Assembly (NCBI RefSeq): GCF_000379765.1
Contig: NZ_KB903443.1
Location: 124,001 to 188,000 of the forward strand
Source: Flexithrix dorotheae DSM 6795
GTDB lineage: Bacteria > Bacteroidota > Bacteroidia > Cytophagales > Flammeovirgaceae
Direction of reading: 5' to 3'
DNA: 64,000 nt
Shown: piece after piece, positions 43,806 through 53,072 of the stretch
How positions within the stretch are numbered: position 1 is the first letter of the stretch
Layout of the letters: every line of letters starts with the position of its first letter
Translations under genes and position numbers: made by a program
Notes under the pieces: model-generated
Databases searched by the model: none
What the model was told of the DNA's origin: nothing
Seen by the model: the letters and a program-made list of their open reading frames with translations, nothing else

Positions 43806-44561
43806 TCAGGTAGCCAGAAACCCACCATCCACATTAAAATTACTTCCTGTTATCCAGGAGGCTTCCTGACTTAATAAAAACAACACCATATTCGAAATAT
43901 CCTGAGGAATTCCTAATCGATGCATAGGTAATTTATTGGCAGTCTCTTCTAAAATTTCATCTGCGTTTTCAAAGGCTTTTACCGAGTGGAATAAGAGGGG
44001 CGTTTCCACCTGTGCAGGTGAAACCAGGTTAATTCGGAATTCAGGGCCATAGTCTTTAGCCAACTGCCTTACCAAAGGCGGTAATGCACCTTTGGTTGCC
44101 GTGTAGGCCGGATGATTAGGAAAGGCATGAGATGCAGCCACTGATCCAATGATCACAATATTTCCCCCACCGTTTTTTTGCATTTCCGGGATAGCATATT
44201 TCAGTAAATAAAAAACAGCATTGAGATTGGTGGCGATAGTATCATGCCATTCCTCCAGGGATAAATCGGCTAACCGGCCAATCCCGAGCTGGCCCGCTGA
44301 AAGGACCAGAAAGTCTAATCTGCCATAATTTTCGATGGCTGTTTCAACTAATTTTTTATTTGTTTCAGGTTGTTTAATATCCCCGGCAACAAAATGTGAT
44401 TGCGTTTCTTCAAATTGATGAAGGAGCTTTTCTCCTGCAATTTTATTTCTTCCGCTTAAAATCAGGTTCGCTCCTTTTTTACCTAAGTTTTGAGCTATGT
44501 TTTCTCCTATCCCGCTGGTTGCACCAGTGATTATTCCGGTTTTATCTTTAAATTCATTCAT
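43806..44561 (-). CDS. short-chain dehydrogenase/reductase
   Basis: 251 residues. Cofactor motif TGATSGIG (about 10-17), catalytic Ser in VIIGSVAAS (about 138), YTATK (about Y154, K158), and ISNMVLFLLSQEASWITGSNFNVDGGF at the end. NAD(P)-dependent oxidoreductase, substrate unknown. Its start overlaps the stop of the phosphoesterase gene by 4 bases (ATGA type), so translation is coupled. Confidence 0.92.
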   Translation of the reverse strand: MNEFKDKTGIITGATSGIGENIAQNLGKKGANLILSGRNKIAGEKLLHQFEETQSHFVAGDIKQPETNKKLVETAIENYGRLDFLVLSAGQLGIGRLADLSLEEWHDTIATNLNAVFYLLKYAIPEMQKNGGGNIVIIGSVAASHAFPNHPAYTATKGALPPLVRQLAKDYGPEFRINLVSPAQVETPLLFHSVKAFENADEILEETANKLPMHRLGIPQDISNMVLFLLSQEASWITGSNFNVDGGFLAT

Positions 44562-45457
44562 TGGGTTTTAATTAAAATATCTTTCTGATTCCCATACCCT
44601 TTTAACACCAGACTATCTTCATAAATATTCAAAATTCCGTAAGAACTCATTTCAGTATCTACCATTCCAAAAAGTGTGATATAATGGACTCCATTTTTAA
44701 AAATGTAGTTTCCTGCATGGTTATGCCCATTAATAAAAGCGACCACATTAGGGTAATTTTCAATGATGGCAGCAATTTCAAAGTCATTCCATAAATTATG
44801 AGCATCCCCCTCCGGCCTCACAGGTAAGTGGGAATATAGAATTACTTTTTGATGCAATTGACTGGCGCTATCCAGTTGCTGTTTCAACCAATCTTGTTGT
44901 GCCTTGCCAATTGCCCCATTCCAAAGATGATTATTTGATTTTCCCTCAGTATACTCAAAATAAGTATTCACCTGATTGGTATCATAATGGTGCAAGAGGT
45001 TGGAAAAATATGCATAATCGGTAGCATCCAACACGATAAATCTCCAGCCATTTTTTGAATAGGCGTAGTAATAATCGGGCATTTGTAACCTCTCCAGCAA
45101 CTTTCCCAAATGGCTTGAGTCCATGGAAAAATCATGGTTACCCAACAGCTGGTAGCTTTTAATATGAGGATTAAGCTTTTCATAAACGGGAAGAATGGAG
45201 TCATAACTTTCCCACCCCACATCTATCACATCTCCAAGGGTTTGTACAAAATCAACATCATAATGGTTAAAAGTATCCATGGCCTCCTCCAGTTTCCAAA
45301 TTGATTCTTTATAAAACCTATTGCCTTTAGTAGGCTGGTCTGCATATTGAGGGTCCGCAACCAAACCAATTTTCAGAACCGGGGCTGGTTTTGAGCAGGC
45401 ACTCAATAATACCTGTATTGAAAACAAGAACAATAGGAGATTTTTAATTTGTATCAT
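44558..45457 (-). CDS. lipoprotein phosphoesterase, ADPRibase-Mn-like
   Basis: 299 residues. Lipobox SIQVLLSAC (Cys21). Metallophosphoesterase motifs: VADPQYAD (about 34), LGDVID (about 74), LLGNHDF (about 104), YSHLPV (about 212) and GHNHAGNY (about 245). The LVADPQYADQ opening and the LGDVID spacing resemble Mn-dependent ADP-ribose/CDP-alcohol diphosphatases. If so, it hydrolyses such nucleotides outside the inner membrane. Overlaps the SDR gene. Confidence 0.82.
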   Translation of the reverse strand: MIQIKNLLLFLFSIQVLLSACSKPAPVLKIGLVADPQYADQPTKGNRFYKESIWKLEEAMDTFNHYDVDFVQTLGDVIDVGWESYDSILPVYEKLNPHIKSYQLLGNHDFSMDSSHLGKLLERLQMPDYYYAYSKNGWRFIVLDATDYAYFSNLLHHYDTNQVNTYFEYTEGKSNNHLWNGAIGKAQQDWLKQQLDSASQLHQKVILYSHLPVRPEGDAHNLWNDFEIAAIIENYPNVVAFINGHNHAGNYIFKNGVHYITLFGMVDTEMSSYGILNIYEDSLVLKGYGNQKDILIKTQ

Positions 45458-45702
45458 AAAGGCTAAAATTAGGTATGGTTGCTTGTTCTGAAGTGGCTGA
45501 AACTACCATTTTCATCCCGGAAGTTTCTGCAATTTTTATTTTACAGATGTATAGATCTGTTTCCGGTTTTTCCAATCCCATTTGAATTCATTTTTGCTGC
45601 TAAGCAATGATTCTTTAAAATTATCCTTTTGAATTTCAAATAGAGATTTTAGTGCGATTATTTTTTGTGATTTTTAATGAAGTAGATGACCATTCTACTT
45701 TA

Positions 45703-47307
45703 TTAATAATTGGATAAATATTTATCTAACATACTGATTAACTTCTTCTCACTTGGCCTTGGGGCAGATTTGTTTACAAGTTGCCCATTTTTGTCATAAA
45801 TAATATAGTGGGGAACATATTTAATATTCATATCTTCAAACTGCTTTGAAGAATACTTGTTTTCAATAAAATAGCTTTCCTTTCTAATATCGAATCGTTT
45901 ACAGGCCTTCAACCACCTGTCTCTGTAAGGTTCAAGGGATATGTATATTTGAACAACATCCTTTTCACCATATTGATCTTCCAGTTTTTTCGAAAATTTA
46001 AATTCCTTAATACAAGGCACACATCCACTGCTCCAAAAATCAATATAAACGACTTTCCCTTTATGTTTTTCCAGCAGTTCATCTAATTTAATATACTCAT
46101 AATCAGTAGAAACTAATCTTAGATCAAAGTCATTTCCTAGGGAATCAAGACTAAGCCCATACTTTTTAACTACATAATTCACAAGGGCAGTATCTTTCAC
46201 ATCTTTCTCAAATTTTGCAAATGCTTCAACAGTCTCTTCTATGGAATTATTTTCGATAATATCCTGCATTGCTCTAACCCTTAAAACATTTGCTGTGCGT
46301 GTGCTTAATAGATTAGATCTATCTACTGAATCGTAAAGTGACAAGTAATTCGGCAAGTTACTTCCCCCACTTGGTTTACCATTGAAATAACTTGTGGACT
46401 TCACCCTGCCAACCTTTCGACCAAGATATTGAAAATAAAACCAATCAGCTATATCCTGGTAAAACCCAAAGTATAACAAACTATCATTTTGGCTATCCAG
46501 AATATTTTTTCTCTCTATCCACCCGAATTCCTCTTTATAATCCATTCCAATTTCAAAATCCTTAGGGACTAAATTTATAAAAAGGGGCTTATTGGAATAT
46601 TCACCAACAATTGATTTTAACTCTAAAATCTTTTTCTGGTAATTGGTTTTTGTAATAAAAAACGAATAAACCTCCTCAGAAATCAGTTCATTTTGCAGAA
46701 GAGAATCTAAAAGATCTTTTTCCTTTTTTAACTCTACCGGATACTTTTCCAAAGCTAGAGATATTATTTTTTGACTTTCTTTCTTAAAATTCTTATACGA
46801 TTCAATGGAATAAATTGGATTAAAAGCTTTGTTTAAAGATGAATAGTCATTTGGATGAATTGTTTCCTTCTTAATCAAATCAAGATTTACATTATGAGGT
46901 TTTGTAACTCTATTTTTAATAGTTGCAAAAGGGGTTTTATCCTGATAATTAATTAACACCGTATCTCCTTTATAAAAAATATAAGAAAGTTCATCCCAAC
47001 CTTTATAGGAATGTCTAAACTCCACCAACTTTCTCTTTGTGGGTACAATCAAAGTATCAAATTCCACATCAGGATTTGGGTAAAATTGATGTGGAATAAA
47101 TCTGTCATCGATATATTTTAATTCACATTGAGCTGGGGTATATCCCCCGGCTTTTAGATTAATCTTCCACCTTGCAGGAGCGGATTTAAAAATCAGTGTT
47201 ATTTGATTATTTTCAGGTTTAATAATTTCACCAGGAAGTTTGTTTTCCTTGTTACAAGCTAATAAAAAGGTTATGCTTAGAATAAAAAATAAACGCTGAA
47301 TATTCAT
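45703..47307 (-). CDS. TlpA-like thioredoxin-fold lipoprotein
   Basis: 534 residues. Lipobox TFLLAC (Cys18). A long N-terminal region (20-390) with no named domain, predicted helical in the middle, and a C-terminal TlpA/AhpC thioredoxin domain (about 400-530) with FWSSGCVPCIKEF (C428, C431), cis-Pro context VPHYIIYD. Periplasm-facing thiol-disulfide exchange is likely. Longer than usual DUF4369-TlpA proteins. Confidence 0.8.
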   Translation of the reverse strand: MNIQRLFFILSITFLLACNKENKLPGEIIKPENNQITLIFKSAPARWKINLKAGGYTPAQCELKYIDDRFIPHQFYPNPDVEFDTLIVPTKRKLVEFRHSYKGWDELSYIFYKGDTVLINYQDKTPFATIKNRVTKPHNVNLDLIKKETIHPNDYSSLNKAFNPIYSIESYKNFKKESQKIISLALEKYPVELKKEKDLLDSLLQNELISEEVYSFFITKTNYQKKILELKSIVGEYSNKPLFINLVPKDFEIGMDYKEEFGWIERKNILDSQNDSLLYFGFYQDIADWFYFQYLGRKVGRVKSTSYFNGKPSGGSNLPNYLSLYDSVDRSNLLSTRTANVLRVRAMQDIIENNSIEETVEAFAKFEKDVKDTALVNYVVKKYGLSLDSLGNDFDLRLVSTDYEYIKLDELLEKHKGKVVYIDFWSSGCVPCIKEFKFSKKLEDQYGEKDVVQIYISLEPYRDRWLKACKRFDIRKESYFIENKYSSKQFEDMNIKYVPHYIIYDKNGQLVNKSAPRPSEKKLISMLDKYLSNY

Positions 47308-47541
47308 AATTACTGGATCAAATAAAGAAAGGATTCATTATTTTAAAGATAAAAATAACCAGTAATTTAATTTAACAATATTTGAATTTTCAGTATAAAA
47401 TTTTCACGAACCTAGATATTTATAGTTTTAGCATTCCTCTATTTTATTTATAATTATAGAATACGGCAAGTTTAGTCGCACCATTAAAAACCGCATTCCG
47501 AAAAAGTGTTAAGGTTGACCAATCGGTAACAGAAATGAGGT

Positions 47542-47907
47542 TTATCCATTCCCAAATCTCTTCTCTATTTCTTCCCAATGCCTTTTACGCATTCCGAAAG
47601 CACTCATATTTCTAATTCGAGTAATGCACCTAAAAAAGAGATGATGCTTTCGTTTATAATTCTTTCGGCATTCCTCCTCCAGCCATTTTTCATCAAATCC
47701 CTGCCATACTCCTGCAACACTTATTAGATTCTTTTGAAGGGTTGGAAAAACTTCATACAAATCAATTTCTTTTAATTCCTGCAAGGATTTACCACTTTCT
47801 TTAAATACACGGACTATGGCACGGTAATCTTTTTCATCAAGTTCTGTATCCAGGTAAAATTCTGCTAAAGCTTTCCAAATGGGCAACCTGTTTTCCATTT
47901 CCCTCAT
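47542..47907 (-). CDS. DUF7079-like small protein
   Basis: 121 residues (or 118 from the second ATG at 47898). Helical, with ENRLPIWKALAEFYLDTELD at the start and GVWQGFDEKWLEEECRK in the middle. The pattern matches what I know as DUF7079. The downstream partner is unknown. It begins 18 bases after the VOC gene; the two are probably cotranscribed. Confidence 0.65.
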   Translation of the reverse strand: MREMENRLPIWKALAEFYLDTELDEKDYRAIVRVFKESGKSLQELKEIDLYEVFPTLQKNLISVAGVWQGFDEKWLEEECRKNYKRKHHLFFRCITRIRNMSAFGMRKRHWEEIEKRFGNG

Positions 47908-47925
47908 GTAGATAAAATGGCCATA

Positions 47926-48318
47926 TCATTTTTTTACGTTTTCCTCCAACCTCCAGGGAGGATTCAGTCGGTTTTCTCCTCCATAAAAAAGAATCAGTTG
48001 GTTTCCATCTAAATCTTTTAACCTTGCCTCCCTCCAAAGCCACCTTTTATCTGTTGGCTTTTCTTCAAATTCAATTCCCTTATCCATAAGTTCCGTGACA
48101 TAATCATCCAGGTTTTCACATTCAAAATAGACATAAATGCCTTCTCCTTTTGGTAAATTTTCTACCTGATGAATAGAAAATGTGGAATCCCCTGAAGGAC
48201 ACTCAAATCTTGCATAATGTGGAAGTGCTTTCACTATCAATTTCAACCCCAGTTTTTCATAAAATGGAATCGATTTAGTCAAATCCACTGATGGAACCGT
48301 AATTTGATTCAAATTCAT
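47926..48318 (-). CDS. VOC-family (glyoxalase-like) protein
   Basis: 130 residues. Two beta-alpha-beta-beta-beta units, with the start NQITVPSVDLTKSIPFYEKL, FSIHQVENLP and a C-terminal LKDLDGNQLILFY. A Glu/His metal site is plausible but not assigned. Members include glyoxalase I, dioxygenases and antibiotic resistance proteins; no specific function is supported. Confidence 0.85.
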   Translation of the reverse strand: MNLNQITVPSVDLTKSIPFYEKLGLKLIVKALPHYARFECPSGDSTFSIHQVENLPKGEGIYVYFECENLDDYVTELMDKGIEFEEKPTDKRWLWREARLKDLDGNQLILFYGGENRLNPPWRLEENVKK

Positions 48319-48388
48319 AATTTATATTCAGTTAGTTTTTTCCTTATTCACAACCGGGTTCTGAAATAAATGAGTTCCGTTTAAAATA

Positions 48389-49972
48389 TTAATCATGACC
48401 ATGATAAAGATAAAGAGCTCCATAAGTCCAATGCGGCCCTTTTAATCCCGGAAAATTAAGCCTATCCATCATTAAGGCTACATATCGAAATGGATAACCA
48501 TCGGGCAATTGCACCACATTTGGCCACACCCTGGTACCGGAAGTTTCATCCCAGGGTGGTAAGTCCATCTTCAAATGACCTTTTTCTTGTAAATCCGGAT
48601 AGGAATATATCAGAATTTTTCGTTCAGAGCTTCCCGAAAAACAATATAGTTTATCTCCAATTTTTTGAATGGATGTCCCGGTGGAATTATGTTTCACCGG
48701 CCCTGCAATTCTTTCATAGCCTTTATTCCAAAAATCTGATTCCAAAACTATAGCCTTATACCCGCCATTATTTTCACAGGTAAGCATCCGCCATTTTTGT
48801 GCTGTGGAATCATACAAAATATGTGGATCCTCAATATCCCCTACCATCCCAAAGGGAACAGCCTGCATGATTGAAAAACCAAAGCGGGGATCTCTTTTAC
48901 TTTCAATCGCAAGGAGTTGTTTTTTCTCTTTTTCCGGATTAGCATAGGCACTGAATCCTGTAGTTAACCCACGCCAGATTTCCTGTTTTCTGTCATAAAA
49001 AATATGTGAGGCAATTTCATTCCTGAGTAGGCCATCATCCCTGTCAAAAACAATTATTCCTTCAAGTTTCAAATCAAAAACCCCGGGGTTCATACTAAAT
49101 ACCCCCTGAATATGATGGGGCAAAGCACGCCCCCGAATCGACATGGTGTACCACAACCGGCCCTGGTCCAGCATAGGGTCCCCGTTTTCATAGGTAATGG
49201 CCCTGATATCTGCCAATCCCATACCTGTAGAAAGTACCGATTCAACCTTTTTAACCTTCACTTTTCCTCCATCCAGGCCTATATAAAGATGAGACTGGAA
49301 AGAATTTATATATTTTTTTTGGCGTAAATCAATATAGGTGTTAAAATCACTTTGGCCTATTACCCTGGGCACTCCTTTATCCTGAAGATATAAAGTCAAG
49401 CCGCTTCCCAGCATTTGAAGCAATATTTTCCCTTCCATCTTCACCTTTTCTTCGGTGTTTACCGCAATTGACTCTTCGGTTATCATCTCCGAATTTTTCA
49501 CGACTCTGAGCTGTACTCCCGTAAGTAATTGATCCTCAAAGCCAATGGTGATTATGCACTGTTCCTTTTGATCTGCAGCAGAAAACTTAAACCCAATTTT
49601 CCCCTTTCCAAAGCAGGAATCCAGGTGAATGGCATAAGTGGCAAAAGGGTTAAATCCCCCAAACCATATACTGGATGCTGTCTTTTTTGGAGACTGAATC
49701 AGCAATTTGCCTTCCTGAATAGTAATTTCAGCAGACTCCTCAAGCATTTGCTGAACAGGGTGCATCACAGATAACCCAATCACATTTTCAGGTTCCAGGG
49801 CGGCCAAAGGAATGGATTGAGCTTCATTAAATATCAATCTTTGCACGCCCTGCCTTACAAAATTTATATTTTCAGGTGAAGGCTGGGTATAGGCCACCTG
49901 GTTTAAGGTAACAAACAGTAAAATTAACAGGCAGGTATATTTCATTTTTTTAATAGGGAATACTTTTTTCAT
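48389..49972 (-). CDS. secreted beta-propeller glycosidase-like protein
   Basis: 527 residues, signal peptide ending near AYTQP. The N-terminal half looks like a beta-sandwich (concanavalin-like). The C-terminal half (about 250-527) has the repeats of a five-bladed propeller, with DPHILYDSTAQKWRMLTCEN near 385 like GH43/GH32-type enzymes. Exact GH family not assigned and the catalytic acids not located with certainty. Near a sulfatase and glycosyltransferases on the same strand. Confidence 0.65.
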   Translation of the reverse strand: MKKVFPIKKMKYTCLLILLFVTLNQVAYTQPSPENINFVRQGVQRLIFNEAQSIPLAALEPENVIGLSVMHPVQQMLEESAEITIQEGKLLIQSPKKTASSIWFGGFNPFATYAIHLDSCFGKGKIGFKFSAADQKEQCIITIGFEDQLLTGVQLRVVKNSEMITEESIAVNTEEKVKMEGKILLQMLGSGLTLYLQDKGVPRVIGQSDFNTYIDLRQKKYINSFQSHLYIGLDGGKVKVKKVESVLSTGMGLADIRAITYENGDPMLDQGRLWYTMSIRGRALPHHIQGVFSMNPGVFDLKLEGIIVFDRDDGLLRNEIASHIFYDRKQEIWRGLTTGFSAYANPEKEKKQLLAIESKRDPRFGFSIMQAVPFGMVGDIEDPHILYDSTAQKWRMLTCENNGGYKAIVLESDFWNKGYERIAGPVKHNSTGTSIQKIGDKLYCFSGSSERKILIYSYPDLQEKGHLKMDLPPWDETSGTRVWPNVVQLPDGYPFRYVALMMDRLNFPGLKGPHWTYGALYLYHGHD

Positions 49973-50139
49973 ACTGATTTTTTGACATTATCAGAATTCC
50001 AGGGGTAAATGGGTCTTCTTTGGTTTCATTATAATTATTTAATGGCTAATTGGCAGAAACAATCGATACTAAAAGCGTAAAAATGGTTTTCAATCAGGTT
50101 TTATTCACCTTAAAAAGGCGGAAAGCTTTTCGAGATAAG

Positions 50140-51390
50140 TCAATCCTGGGTTATTTCATGGCACAATTCCTCATTATAATCTTCCCTCTTCATTTCTCTC
50201 CCTATTTCCTCAGCTTTTTCTTTATATGATTTATTATTGACCAAATCCAGTACCAAAGGCTCGAGCTGCTTTCTGGTAATCTTCCCTATTTTTATACCCA
50301 GAGGCCCTGCCCCCACTCTATTTATCAGCTTGTTCCACAAGAATTGATCAATAATATGAGGAATAATGAGCGTGGCACAACCTGATTTAAGCCCCATGTG
50401 GGTTGTTCCTGAACCACCGTGATGAACTATACCATACATCTTTGGAAATACCCAATCATACGGAATTCTGTCTACAAAATACACCAGGTTTTTGTCATAG
50501 GTAGCAGGTTTCACCAAACCACCTGAAGCCGTATTGATAAGTGCCGGAATCCTGTTATCAGACAGGATATCCATAATAATTCTGGTCTTTTTTTCTGGTT
50601 CGGGGTTGGTCATACTCCCAAAGGTGATGAAAATGGTTTTGGGATTTTTTTCCAAAAATTCTATTAATTCAGCATCCGGACTCCATTTTACCATTTTGTT
50701 TCTTTCATGATAGCCCAGAACCTTCAGGTTAGGTTTCCAGTATTCGGGTCGGGGAAATAGTTGGGGGGATATGGTGTAAATAACTTTATGGTTTTTGATT
50801 ACCTCCTTTATCTGTTTTTTACGAATATTGGATATCTCTAGTAATTTTAAGGAACTCATTATTGTATTGATAAGCCCCCAGTCCGCTATTTTAAAAGTCA
50901 ATTTATTAAAGAATGCACCATAATTACTATTAAAGGCAAGGTGGGAATTTCCCTTCACATAGTGCAAATTGGGAACCGGGCTTACAAATATGGTTTTGTC
51001 TTTATTCGTAACTTCCCAAATCACCGGATACATGGCCTTCCCATTGTGCACTATTCTATCAGGATTTTCTTTGTTAATTACTTCTTGTTGTAACCGAATC
51101 AGTGTTTTATTATTTTTGGCTTGAATCTTAGCCAGTTTGATATAGGCAAATATTTTCTTCCATTGCGAACCACCCCCGCCTAATGCTAATTTACCAATAT
51201 CACTTTCCAGCATTTCTATGAATTCAGTTCCCAGGGAAGCAAACCTCATATCCGATTCTTCAGCCAGGTTTCTGAATTGTTCGGGAAACAGACAAATCAC
51301 CTCATGTCCTTTTTTCCTTAGCATTTCCCCAATAGCCAGGAAAGGCTCCATATCTCCTCTTGTTCCAATTGATGTCAATAGTATTTTCAT
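50140..51390 (-). CDS. UGT/MGT-type glycosyltransferase (GT1-like)
   Basis: 416 residues, GT-B fold. The N-terminus MKILLTSIGTRGDMEPFLAI is typical of this group (sterol/macrolide/flavonoid glucosyltransferases). The C-terminal UDP-sugar signature is HHGGSGTTHMGLKSG...IPHIIDQ (about 326-352). Acceptor probably a lipid or small hydrophobic molecule; unknown. Confidence 0.88.
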   Translation of the reverse strand: MKILLTSIGTRGDMEPFLAIGEMLRKKGHEVICLFPEQFRNLAEESDMRFASLGTEFIEMLESDIGKLALGGGGSQWKKIFAYIKLAKIQAKNNKTLIRLQQEVINKENPDRIVHNGKAMYPVIWEVTNKDKTIFVSPVPNLHYVKGNSHLAFNSNYGAFFNKLTFKIADWGLINTIMSSLKLLEISNIRKKQIKEVIKNHKVIYTISPQLFPRPEYWKPNLKVLGYHERNKMVKWSPDAELIEFLEKNPKTIFITFGSMTNPEPEKKTRIIMDILSDNRIPALINTASGGLVKPATYDKNLVYFVDRIPYDWVFPKMYGIVHHGGSGTTHMGLKSGCATLIIPHIIDQFLWNKLINRVGAGPLGIKIGKITRKQLEPLVLDLVNNKSYKEKAEEIGREMKREDYNEELCHEITQD

Positions 51391-51487
51391 TTGAAATTTA
51401 TTTTTGGACCTTTCCAGTTATTTTTACTGATTTTCATCGGCAAAACCACTTTAATAATTTGACACCCTCATTTATAAAAATATTGGT

Positions 51488-52441
51488 CTAAATTTTAATA
51501 CCTTCTCTTTCAAAATAATGGAGGACAGCTTCCTGAATGGCCTTCAGTGAAGTGTAATGAGGATGATAGTTTAATAATTTCCCTGCCTTTTCTATACTTC
51601 CATTAGGGCTATGGGAAATATGATCCCAGGTGAGTTCAACATTTCGTGGACTTTCTGTCTTTTTCCATTCATCCCAGGGCAAAAACCGGAGCTTGGCTTC
51701 CTGACCAAACCATTTTGCCATTGCATTGGCATATCCTCTTAAAGTAAGTGCCTGTTCAGAAACCACATGAAAACTTTCTCCTATAGCATTTTGCCAGTTA
51801 TCTATAGCATTGATAAAAGCCTGAGCCACATCTTCTGCATGTACATGGTGGACAGTTTCAAGCCCAAGATTGGGTAAAATGATTTCCTCACCTTTAGCCA
51901 GTTTTACAAATATTTCAGGATCAAGGTGGCCAGCCGGATTTATGGGTAACCAACCAGGTCCGGTGATATGCCCGGGATGTAATATCGTCACCGGAAATCC
52001 CTTCTGGCGCGCCATGAAAAGCAGATAGGCTTCGATTTTTGCCTTGTTTATACCATATTCTCCAAAAGGGTTGCGTTCCTGGTTTTCCCGGGTAGGCACC
52101 TGCTCACTAAATCCATGGACCCACATGGTTCCGCAATGAAGGAAATGTTGAATATTCCCACTTAGGGCTTCCACTAGCATTTTAGCACTTTGGAGGGTAA
52201 AACAAATTAAATCAATGATTACTTCTCCCTGTAGTTCTTTAATTAATGTCCCAAAATCACCTTTCTCCTCAGCTTTTTCCCGATCGATAGTCACCTGATT
52301 GACTGACTTCCACAAATGATTTGAAGTATAGGGTTCACTTTTTTGACGGCTTACACAGGTAACTTCATGACCCGCCATTACTAATTTTGGAACCAAATAT
52401 GTACCGATATGGCCAGTACCACCAATTATGACTATTTTCAT
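51488..52441 (-). CDS. NAD-dependent epimerase/dehydratase (extended SDR)
   Basis: 317 residues. Rossmann motif GGTGHIGTYL (7-16), FGEYGINKAKIEAY containing a YxxxK active-site pair (about Y128, K132), and substrate region HPGHITGPG. Sugar-nucleotide epimerase-like; it could modify the substrate of the neighbouring glycosyltransferase (inference). Same strand, 97 bases upstream of the glycosyltransferase. Confidence 0.88.
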   Translation of the reverse strand: MKIVIIGGTGHIGTYLVPKLVMAGHEVTCVSRQKSEPYTSNHLWKSVNQVTIDREKAEEKGDFGTLIKELQGEVIIDLICFTLQSAKMLVEALSGNIQHFLHCGTMWVHGFSEQVPTRENQERNPFGEYGINKAKIEAYLLFMARQKGFPVTILHPGHITGPGWLPINPAGHLDPEIFVKLAKGEEIILPNLGLETVHHVHAEDVAQAFINAIDNWQNAIGESFHVVSEQALTLRGYANAMAKWFGQEAKLRFLPWDEWKKTESPRNVELTWDHISHSPNGSIEKAGKLLNYHPHYTSLKAIQEAVLHYFEREGIKI

Positions 52442-52503
52442 TTGTTAGTTTGCTTAGGTATTTATCTTTTCAGTACTTTAAATTAAATTGAAAAAGTCGA
52501 TAA

Positions 52504-53019
52504 TTAAACCTTGCCTCCCTGCTTTTCCAAATATTCTTCAATAGCTTTCATCTTTCCTTTTAAACTTAGGAGAGCTTCATTAAAACCGGGTATTTCATTA
52601 ATTAAATCGGCCATTTCCACAACTGGTCTTGTAATATTGTAAGCGGAGTCATTTAAAGCCTTAAGGTTGCTATTGGCATCTTTCAGTTCCATCTCCATTA
52701 CTGCGTTTAATGCTCCTAAATTCATGGTCGCTATTCTGACCTGATTCTCAAGTTCTTCCCCACCATTTTCCATACTTTTCAAAGTCTCTATGGATTTTTC
52801 AGTATTGTTAAATTTCTCTTCATTCTTACTTAGGGAAGTAATGATTGTTTTCATTTTTGCTTCAAATTGCTCTAAAGGCACCTGTTTTATTGCTTCAAGT
52901 TGATTTGCCAGTGTTTGTGAAAAGTTTTCAAGCCTGGAAACCTGATCATCAATTTCAATTTTTAGCTTTTTAATTTCCTTAAATGAATCTTTTTTAGAAA
53001 ATAGGTTAAATAATCCCAT
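52504..53019 (-). CDS. coiled-coil hypothetical protein
   Basis: 171 residues, starting MGLFNLFSKKD, then predicted helix nearly throughout with heptad-like spacing (IKKLKIEIDDQVSRLENFSQ and LENQVRIATMNLGALNAVME). No signal peptide or transmembrane helix; MGLFNLFSK could mark a membrane-associating start. No family recognised. Between an epimerase and a sulfatase gene. Confidence 0.7.
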   Translation of the reverse strand: MGLFNLFSKKDSFKEIKKLKIEIDDQVSRLENFSQTLANQLEAIKQVPLEQFEAKMKTIITSLSKNEEKFNNTEKSIETLKSMENGGEELENQVRIATMNLGALNAVMEMELKDANSNLKALNDSAYNITRPVVEMADLINEIPGFNEALLSLKGKMKAIEEYLEKQGGKV

Positions 53020-53072
53020 GAATAATTAATTATATGTTCATTTATACAGTTTGAGTGTCGTGCATTAAATTC

